Part shown: piece after piece, positions 56,906-64,000 of the stretch | Layout of the letters: each line of letters starts with the position of its first letter | Position numbering within the stretch: the stretch's first letter is position 1 | Assembly (NCBI GenBank): GCA_023548195.1 | Contig: JAJHZJ010000009.1 | Coordinates: 7,413,715 to 7,477,714 of the forward strand | Direction: 5' to 3' | Source of the DNA: Bettongia penicillata ogilbyi | Taxonomy: Eukaryota > Chordata > Mammalia > Diprotodontia > Potoroidae | Length of the DNA stretch: 64,000 nt | Notes under the pieces: generated by a model | What the model saw: only the letters and a program-made list of their open reading frames with translations | What the model was told of the DNA's origin: nothing | Database searches by the model: none | Translations under genes and position numbers: made by a program

Positions 56906-57929
56906 AGGGACTGGGAAAATAAATCCCTCAGTCTCATTAAGTTAGCATAATCATTAGGGCTCTTGAGAACATTCCAGAGGAAAGGAAATTAAGTTCCTGA
57001 GATAGGAAAGGATATGACATTTCCTGAGCAGGCCCAGGTGCCCAGAATCTGGGACGTTATGAAATATTTACAAAAGGAAATTACGCTGCCAGATTTTTCA
57101 GATGCCTCTGTAGAGTGTCCCCAGCAAAGTGCCATTACATGTTTCTTCATCCCTTTAGCCAGGAGAAGATGCTCAGAGCCAAACAGCTGTGACTGCTGCA
57201 TAAAAAAGACGTTAGCATTTGATGCCCTCCCTCGTCCTTCCCCTCTCCTTCCTTTCTTTCCCATCCCAAGATTTTAAAGTGAAAGCGACATATGAAAAAG
57301 GGATCACGTCCATAGAATGAAACTATAACCAGCTACTAAATTGCTGTTTAGAAATGACCATCCATTTCTCTCTTCACCCAAAACCAGTCCCCCTGTGGGA
57401 AGCCATTATGATTTGGATAGATTTTAAAATCCTCTTCCTGGACTAGAAATAATTTCTGGTGTCACAAGACCACAAAACCATTCTTTATTAAGTCCTAGGG
57501 AAAAAAATTCCATCTCTAAGGATTGTAACAGCCTGGCTGCTGTCTGTCCTTTGGCAGAATTCTTGCTTCTGCACCTGGGGAGGCTACAAAAATGTCCAAG
57601 GGACTCCATCACTAAGCAATATCACATTAGAAATGTAAATCACCAACATTTCACTAACACATCATGGCTTCAAGAAAGGAAATGAAAAGTTCCATTGTTG
57701 TCACCTGCATTGATTGCTCTACAGAAAGAAAATGACTGGCGGAATTCCTCCTGCTGCATAGCTTGGGATGGGGGTGGAGGTGGGGAGGAGAGAGACAATG
57801 AGAAGTAGATTCACTGAGCATTAGTCATGTTTTCTGGTGAACCCTCAAGTCAAGACTGTTCTCTTGGTCCCAGTTTAATCTCTGGGTGAAGAAGGGCAAG
57901 AATTCTAATTATGGGAAAAGCCTGGACTG
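56906..57929. other. Repeat-poor intronic stretch
   Basis: About 1 kb without recognised repeats. 57000-57260 is of mixed composition and contains a 'gaaatatttacaaaagg' forkhead-like motif. Candidate non-coding element only. Confidence 0.3.
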
Positions 57930-58060
57930 AAAACCAGGAGAACATGAATTCTAGCCTTGGTTGTCCTGCTAACTCATATGTAATCAGAGACTAGTCTCTG
58001 GGCTGTAGTTATCTCTAAAGATAGACTACAGACCATCTCTAGGGTCCCTTCCAACTCCAT
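57930..58060 (+). mobile_element. MIR-type SINE, degraded
   Basis: 'catgaattctagccttggtt', 'gtagttatctctaaagatag', 'ctagggtcccttccaactcc'. Confidence 0.55.
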
Positions 58061-58213
58061 GTCAAACTAAAACAACCCTCTTTTTATTTGGATCAAGTAA
58101 AAAGATATTCATTCAATAATGTGTTTTAAAATACTGCTTTAATAGTTCTTGGCTGTTAAATTTGGTCTTGGCTTACAACATGCTGCCACAACAGGAAACT
58201 AAAAACAGTTGTT

Positions 58214-58215
<2 letters not shown>

Positions 58216-58255
<40 letters not shown>

Positions 58256-58495
58256 TATGTGCATGGGGGTGGGGGAGGTGGCCAGCTGTTTCTGGTGATG
58301 ACCTGAATATATGGATTTTAAAATATTTGTGGTTGGAGTGACCACTTTTCCACCTGGTTTTTCTTCATATTGAGTTAGCTCTTTCTATGTAATTCCGTAA
58401 ACATTTCTGAGCACCTACTAAGTGCAAGACACACGAGGGAAACACAGACCAAAATGAAAGATTCCTACTTACCCTAAAGGCATGTGAATTTTATT

Positions 58496-58539
<44 letters not shown>

Positions 58540-58779
58540 TATGTGCATGGGGGTGGGGGAGGTGGCCAGCTGTTTCTGGTGATGACCTGAATATATGGAT
58601 TTTAAAATATTTGTGGTTGGAGTGACCACTTTTCCACCTGGTTTTTCTTCATATTGAGTTAGCTCTTTCTATGTAATTCCGTAAACATTTCTGAGCACCT
58701 ACTAAGTGCAAGACACACTAGGGAAACACAGACCAAAATGAAAGATTCCTACTTACCCTAAAGGCATGTGAATTTTATT

Positions 58780-58812
<33 letters not shown>
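58216..58812. repeat. 284 bp tandem duplication with (TG)n boundaries
   Basis: The landmark 'gcatgggggtgggggaggtg' starts at 58261 and again at 58545, exactly 284 bp apart. The two units are nearly identical (one visible change, 'cacacgaggg' against 'cacactaggg'). Each unit starts in a (TG)n run, and a third run follows the second unit (58780-58810). Unequal exchange between TG runs explains it. Each unit also carries a CR1-clade fragment ('tgagcacctactaagtgcaa'). Confidence 0.95.
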
Positions 58813-58815
<3 letters not shown>

Positions 58816-58834
58816 GATGTATCCACAGGGTGAC

Positions 58835-58985
58835 AATTTGGATAGAGTGTTGGCCTCAAGGTAGGAAAACATGGGTTCAAATCCTGTCCCTGACACAGCC
58901 TACCTGTGTGACCTTGTACAAGTTATTTAAACTCTTGGTGCTCTGGATAGCTCTCTAAGATCAGAAATTACAGAGAAGGTGCTGA
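58835..58985 (+). mobile_element. MIR-type SINE
   Basis: 'gggttcaaatcctgtccctg' (B box), 'gtgaccttgtacaagttatt'. Confidence 0.75.
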
Positions 58986-59119
58986 CCTGCATTGATAGAA
59001 GATTATTCCCTGGGAGTTTTTAGTGATTTGTTTAAGTAAATACATGAGAAAAGGCTAGAAAGTCAGCTTCTGAGGTGGTTCCAAATGGTCCTTTGCCCTC
59101 TCTGCCACGATAAATCATT

Positions 59120-59270
59120 GGTTGAATCTTTATTTCCTACAGATATATTTTATATTGACTCACTTGCCAACGTGTATTCCTCCAAAAAAGTTCTTCAGGG
59201 AAGGGAGGATCATTTCATATTTATCTGTGGATTCCCAGTGCCTTGTACTAACCAAGTAATTTCATAGGGG
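59120..59270 (+). mobile_element. L2-type LINE 3' end, degraded
   Basis: 'cttcagggaagggaggatc' and 'gattcccagtgccttgtact' match the L2 tail pattern. Confidence 0.4.
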
Positions 59271-59279
59271 AAGGAATGC

Positions 59280-59520
59280 TAATGACTGTAATAATCAGGA
59301 AAAGTTTTATGCAGAAGATGGTCCTTGAGTTGTGCTTTGAAGGAGCAGAGATGAGGAGAGAGTATTTTTCAGGCATGTAGGACCATTTATGCAAAGGTCT
59401 AGAGGTGGGAGATCAAACCTTGTGTTTGGGGAATACCTATCTGTCAGGTTTAACTGGAATAGTGAATGTATATATAATGGAAATACTATGCAAAACTTTG
59501 TAGTTGGTGTGAATGTGAAA
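59280..59520 (+). mobile_element. Ancient CR1-clade (L2/L3-type) LINE fragment
   Basis: 'gttgtgctttgaaggagcag', 'caggcatgtaggaccattta', 'tgcaaaggtctagaggtggg' in the order of the mid-part of the repeat at 22480. Confidence 0.5.
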
Positions 59521-59894
59521 CACTTGGAAAGAAGCCAGTCACTTTTGAATTCAGAATATATTCTATGGCAGTCATCAATCATGGCTAGAAGGAAAAAAAA
59601 TTCTTGTATCAGTTGTGACAACTCAAAGTATTGGCATTATATTGACATCAGAGATGGTGGGATAGAGGAGGAAGTCCTTTAAGTGGTTCCTTGATATTTA
59701 GAACAAAATTCATTTCTCAGGAAGATGTTCCTCCCAAATAGACCAACTTCTTTATATGGATTCTTCAAAATTGTATAAAATTACACAAGTGTTGATAGTC
59801 AGATGAAAGAAATATTGTTCTAGTTTCTTCCATCAGTCCACAGATCGCAGAAGTATTTATTGAATAGAATTGGATTAGTATTTTCTTAAGCAAC

Positions 59895-60125
59895 TGGGGC
59901 AGTTCAGTGGCATAGTGGATGGAGTGCTGGCCTTGGCCTCAGGAAGACCTGAGTTCAAATGCGGCCTCAGACACTTACTAGCTGTGTGAACCTGGGCAAG
60001 TCACTTAACCCTGTTTGCCTCAATTTCTTCATTTGGAAAAAGAGCTGGTGAAAGAAATGGAAAACTGCTCCAGTGCCTTTGCCAAGAAAACCCCGAAAGG
60101 GGACAATGAAGAGGAAAAAAAACAC
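59895..60125 (+). mobile_element. tRNA-derived/MIR-type marsupial SINE
   Basis: Full-length forward copy: 'cagtggcatagtggatggag' (A box), 'gagttcaaatgcggcctcag' (B box), 'cctgggcaagtcacttaacc', and an A-rich tail at 60108-60125. Confidence 0.92.
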
Positions 60126-60254
60126 AAGAAAGCATCTTATTAAGCAACTGTGTACAAACTATTTGGCCAGTGTACATGCTCTTCAGGAGTTTAGAATTTA
60201 GTGTGGAAATAAGCATATAAACGGGTAACCTGAAATAAAGTATGATAAGTACCG

Positions 60255-60365
60255 TATAATAATAACAGGTATTTATATAACGCTTTAAGATTTGCAAAGT
60301 GCTTTACAAATACAACCTCATTTTGCTCTTACAACAACCTTTGGAGACGGATATCATTATCATCA
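60255..60365 (-). mobile_element. MIR-type SINE, part 1 (split by L1)
   Basis: 'aagatttgcaaagtgcttta' to 'atcattatcatcaccatttt' is the start of a reverse MIR. It resumes at 60680 after the inserted L1 piece. Confidence 0.72.
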
Positions 60366-60679
60366 CCATTTTATTTTTATTATTTTTTTATCATCAGTCA
60401 ATTTGATTCACTTTTATTAGATGGGAAAATCAAATTACCAACATGAAAAATGAAAAAGACAAATTGACAACCGCAAAAGAAGAAATAGAAGAAACTATTA
60501 GAAACTATAACATCTGGTTATATGCCAACAAAACTGAAAAAAAAATCAAATGAATGAATATTTTAAAAATGGATTTTAAACACCACAATCAAAAACTAAA
60601 ATTCACTGCAGGGAGAGGAAGGAGAAGAGAAAAATTTCCGTTAAAAATCTCTGGTTATCTAAGATACACATAAAATTTT
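60366..60679 (+). mobile_element. L1 ORF2 fragment inserted in a MIR
   Basis: The + strand encodes 'TTAKEEIEETIRNYNIWLYAN', the start of the L1 ORF2 reverse-transcriptase domain, followed by frame breaks. Flanks 60255-60365 and 60680-60830 together form one MIR. Confidence 0.58.
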
Positions 60680-60830
60680 GTTACCACCATTTTAAAAGTG
60701 AAGAAACTAAAGCAGACTTGCTCAGGATCTCACAACTAGTAAAAGTCTTAGGCTAGATTAGAACTCAAGTCTTCCTGACTCCAGATCCAGTGCTCTCTCC
60801 ACTCCAACTAGTTTCCATACATAAGAGAGA
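60680..60830 (-). mobile_element. MIR-type SINE, part 2
   Basis: 'caccattttaaaagtgaaga', 'gaactcaagtcttcctgact', 'ccagtgctctctccactcca'. The first bases repeat the 'accatttt' found before the L1 piece. Confidence 0.75.
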
Positions 60831-60984
60831 TAAGAAGCGGTCCTAGAGTAAAGAGATTCTTTCTATTTTTTTTTTTCTGCTTTAATTCCCAATCCAAAAC
60901 ATTCGAGAATGTTTTTGGAAGAAACTGACAGTGCTCAAAGCCTTTAGACCAATGAAATAATGTTTCTGTAATAGACATTGGACC

Positions 60985-61170
60985 AGAGATCAGAGAGTTA
61001 AGGCTTGAGGGGACCTCAGAGGCCATACAATGGAACCCATTCTTTTTAAAGATAAGGAAACTGAGGCCCAGAGAGGTAAAGTGATTTCTGCAAAGTCACC
61101 TACGTAATATGTATCAGAGGCAGAATTTGATCCCAGGTCCTTCGTATACAGAGTCAATGCTATTTTTCTG
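60985..61170 (-). mobile_element. MIR-type SINE
   Basis: 'gataaggaaactgaggccca', 'gtgatttctgcaaagtcacc', 'gatcccaggtccttcgtata' in reverse order. Confidence 0.75.
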
Positions 61171-61274
61171 CAGTGATCAGTATCAGGCTTATCTTGGAGG
61201 AAGCTTATTTGCCTTAAGTTTAATCTGTTTTTTAAAAGGTGATAATTCTCTGAAGGAAGAGAAAGTAAGCCTGG

Positions 61275-61548
61275 ATATTGTTGTTATTGCTGTATTTTTC
61301 AGTCATGTCTGACTTTTTGTGACTCCATCTGGGGGTGTTTCTAGGCAAAGATACTGGAGTGGTTTACCATTTCCTTCTCCAGTTCATTTTACAGATGAGG
61401 AAACTGAGGCAAGCAGGGTCAAGTGATTTGCCCAGGGTCACACAGCTGGTAAGTGTCTGAGGTGGGATTTTGAACTCAGTAAGATGAGTCTTCTTGACTC
61501 CAGGCCAGATAGCTCTATTCACTGAACCACCTAGCTGCCCTATTAAAA
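61275..61548 (-). mobile_element. tRNA-derived/MIR-type marsupial SINE
   Basis: Full-length reverse copy from 'attgttgttattgctgtatt' through 'gaggaaactgaggcaagcag' to 'gaaccacctagctgcccta'. Confidence 0.92.
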
Positions 61549-62199
61549 GGACAACATACTTGGGATACAAACCATAGGTGTCCTCTTGCATTCATCTTGT
61601 ATGATTGTAGTCTCCTCAAAGTGTGGGGATCCAAATACCTTCTGTTTCTGGTTTGAAATACCAGCCCCTCCTAGATTGTAAGGAAATAAGGAGAAATGGC
61701 TTTCATTTTTCTTTAAAATAGTTCATATCCAAAACTTACAGAGTAGGCAGGTAGCTGCATGAAGGACTGCAGTCAAATTTGCACATAGTATACATGTTAT
61801 TATAGCATTTTTCTCTTGCCTGATTATGGACTCAGTTTCTGATACTTACAACTCTCCACCTTCCAAAACCATTAATACTGCACTCCCCCACATTTGCTCC
61901 AATAGATCAACTCCATAGCAATCTGACTAGTAGTAGTATTGGTCACAGCAGTTTAACCATTTGTCAAACCCACATCCTAAAGTTTCATAGTTTCTGAAAA
62001 GTGGAGAGGGAAACAACTATTAAATGAAAATAGGTCACTAGAGTCCTTACGTATCCTTAGTTCAATAGATCTGTGACCTCATCCATGTGGGGTTTGCCTT
62101 CATGTCCTATCTACAGCTCATCTTGTCTATTTCTTGTCTGTGTCTTCCCTTAAATCCTCCATAAAAGATTTAGAGACTCTTTCTGAGTTACCTGAATTC
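61549..62199. other. Unassigned intronic stretch
   Basis: No repeat or exon recognised. Confidence 0.35.
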
Positions 62200-62345
62200 T
62201 TAATCATTTTTGTGGCAGTCTGGTCCAGCAACTCTTCTCAGAATAATTATTTTAATGAATAAAGTAAAATACATAGGGTTACAAAGGAAGTCAATTAGGA
62301 TGAAATACCCTTATCAAAATATTTTTAAAAACAACCAAATTTACT
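62200..62345 (+). mobile_element. hAT-type (MER-like) DNA transposon internal piece
   Basis: 'tcttctcagaataattattt', 'aaatacatagggttacaaag' and 'atcaaaatatttttaaaaac' match the interior of the element whose ends are at 40825 and 54020. Confidence 0.5.
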
Positions 62346-62699
62346 TTTGTGGGTACCAGGGTAGTATTCAGGGTGTTGGTTTATTATCTGTTGCTCTTGT
62401 TACCTGACCAGCCTCATTCATAGATATCCTGGCTGATAACTTTTTCACCACTTCTTGCATGTACCTAATACCACTGGTATTAGGCTACAGTTTAATTATG
62501 CCTACTATACATTTCCCCCATTACCCTTTGGATCACACATAATTTTGATTCTTTGTAAATTATAGTATTTATATAAATATGCATATATATAACATAAATT
62601 ATAGAGTATCAATGGGAAATTTTTGGTGTTAAGAAGAAGGGTATGTGTGTATGTGTGTGTGTGAATAACTTAAGATTGTTGAAAGTACTCTACCATTTC

Positions 62700-62772
62700 C
62701 AAAATTTAATCTAACCTCAGAAGAGAAAAATTTAATCTAACATCAGCAGAGCAAAATTTAACCTCAAATTCT
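62700..62772. repeat. Short tandem repeat, about 27 bp unit
   Basis: 'aaaatttaatctaacctcag', 'aaaaatttaatctaacatca' and 'aaaatttaacctcaaattc' follow one another. Confidence 0.75.
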
Positions 62773-62894
62773 TTCTTTCAACAAGGTGGCTACTACGCAT
62801 GTATTAGGATCATATAACATCCCTTTAGAATATGCGACGGTAGATGTAAAACAACTGTGACAACTTTTAGTTATTAATATTAAGGTATAAAATT

Positions 62895-63015
62895 AATTGT
62901 TTTTCATCCTTTGATCTCGAAGAGGACCGATAACATTATGACGGTGATGATGAGTTGCACAAAGTTACCAGCCTCACTCTGTCCTCCAGTCATTGGAGTT
63001 CAGTGGCAAGCGTAT
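62895..63015 (-). mobile_element. RTE-mobilised SINE
   Basis: 'ttgatctcgaagaggaccga' (complement of the RTE-type tail) then 'ccagcctcactctgtcctcc' and 'attggagttcagtggcaag', the reverse of the arrangement at 46785. Confidence 0.65.
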
Positions 63016-63229
63016 GCTTTCCGAAGGTATTTGCCAAGGTCACAGAGGATGTTTTGAACACATTCAAGTGGAAGAGGGATTTCCCTTCAGATAGTGAGGT
63101 CCTACTCTTGCTGTGTTTGCAGATGCCATTGTGCTAACTGCATCAATCCTTAGAATATTATAATGATTTTTCAATGAGATCCATAGTCACTTAGATAATT
63201 CTAACAATCAATACAGAAAAGTCCAGATG

Positions 63230-63440
63230 GATATACAGAATCCCTTTTGTGGGGATATGTGGTCCATCTAGGACAGGTACAGACCTTGAACTGAGTGCAG
63301 AATTTAATGGAAAGAAAAAAGCAGCCTGGATCTATGTAAAGGTTTTTAAAAAATCCATTATTAGATTAGCTGTCCACACCATCTTCATTCCCCTTTTTTT
63401 CCTTTGTGCAGCTTCCCACTTCAGTATGCCTGTGTAGACA
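63230..63440 (+). mobile_element. RTE-clade LINE ORF2 fragment
   Basis: The + frame reads 'GTDLELSAEFNGKKKAAWIYV', the segment just after the reverse-transcriptase domain of RTE elements. It is comparable with 'MDSELSPVLNRH' in the relic at 1-1790. It ends at a stop at 63435. Confidence 0.6.
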
Positions 63441-64000
63441 CGACCTTTAGCTCAGTTTTTCAGAGAAGGGTGTACTTTTTGGAAGCTCCTGGTATTTCAT
63501 TTGGGGATGGGGAGGTGGAAGGGGTCTAAGCTTGGATTGATTGGACTGACTCCTCTACAACTAAGTATTATCTTCAGAGGTCTACTCCATTGACTTCTCT
63601 GGACCAGGTTAATGGCTGCCATGCTTTGGTTAGAGCTCTGCTGCTCTGCACAAGCTGCCCATCATGTACTTTATAAAATGAGGGTGTGTGGCACATTCTT
63701 TCCTTTGTGCTAAGAATCACAGTAATGACTTCAAGGGACTTGAGACTTTGTGTCACTTTGAGAAAATGCTAAATGACTCTTTTTAAAAATTTTTATCCCA
63801 TTCTCTTTGTATTTTTTAGTTTTTCTTCTCTGCCTCTCCCCACTGTAACTGTACTGGTAGGTAGCTTACTGATTTTAATACATATATAAGACGCCCTCTT
63901 CCCTCTGCTCCCACCTTATTTCAGTCACAAAGTGGTAGGTAACATAATTCTGTTCTAAAGAAACAGCTTCAACAACTTCTGGAAAACTCCTCTGGTTAAT
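63441..64000. other. Unassigned intronic end of window
   Basis: No exon, repeat or RNA gene recognised. Confidence 0.35.

Larger units (their letters stand above)
36807..64000 (+). other. ALDH1A2: ALDH1A2 intron 1 (5' part)
   Basis: It opens with gtaagt. I looked for the second exon (expected to begin with a peptide of the type I-F-I-N-N-E-W-Q) on the + strand and did not find it, so the whole remainder is intron. A first intron of tens of kilobases fits this gene in other mammals. The first 3.3 kb (36807-40190) is almost free of repeats. Confidence 0.8.

Noticed and set aside
36807..64000. Second ALDH1A2 exon
   Set aside because: I searched by eye for the expected start of the second exon and for an acceptor followed by conserved aldehyde dehydrogenase residues. 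Nothing matched, so no exon is claimed.
1..64000. CRISPR arrays, bacterial operons or tRNA genes
   Set aside because: There are no regularly spaced repeats with unique spacers and no ribosome-binding-site-led gene strings. The tRNA-like A and B boxes all belong to SINEs.

Overview
The window is vertebrate nuclear DNA and almost certainly from a marsupial. Every few hundred bases there is a tRNA-derived or MIR-type SINE of the kind that dominates marsupial genomes: a reading with a tRNA-like A box and B box, then a tail containing 'ccaaatggggtcacaaagagt'-type sequence. There are also RTE, L1, L2 and hAT relics, a half-L1 (ORF1-only) element, and one exon of a conserved vertebrate gene. There are no bacterial features and no CRISPR array.

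The only protein-coding gene I can support is ALDH1A2 (retinaldehyde dehydrogenase 2), the main retinoic-acid-synthesising enzyme of the embryo. Its first coding exon (36690-36806, + strand, 39 codons) ends in a clean gtaagt donor. A GC-rich promoter lies upstream (about 35040-36660) with a CCAAT box and a TATA box. No second exon is visible in the 27 kb that follow, so 36807-64000 is read as part of intron 1 and about 1-35000 as upstream intergenic DNA.

Layout. (1) 1-21.6 kb is an imperfect tandem duplication. Block D is at 1-1474 and 9009-10488 and is nearly identical. Block Y is at 2707-4962 plus 7979-8487, and again at 19251-21579, and is clearly more diverged. Since duplication, copy 1 of block Y received a 3.0 kb half-L1 insertion (4963-7978, minus strand) with a 12 bp target-site duplication; the intact pre-insertion site is readable in copy 2. 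The second copy carries, between D and Y, a 5.4 kb class II endogenous retrovirus (10915-16355; two LTRs of exactly 383 bp) and an ARPC5 processed pseudogene that starts at the base after the 3' LTR (16356-about 18172). (2) 21.6-35 kb is a mosaic of L1, L2 and CR1-like LINE pieces and SINEs, with a few repeat-free AT-rich stretches that may be regulatory. (3) 35.0-36.8 kb is the ALDH1A2 promoter and exon 1. (4) 36.8-64 kb is intron 1: a repeat-poor first 3.3 kb with a near-consensus composite OCT-SOX site, then dense SINE/LINE insertions, a hAT MITE, an RTE-type SINE, and a recent 284 bp tandem duplication edged by (TG)n.

No undescribed functional system is evident. The most unusual objects are the retrovirus, whose central 3 kb shows no recognisable protease or reverse transcriptase and whose integrase remnant runs straight into the polypurine tract and LTR; the half-L1 with a readable empty site; and the sharply unequal divergence of the two duplicated blocks. 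All similarities were recognised by eye. Divergence figures are hand estimates, and repeat family names are approximate where marked.
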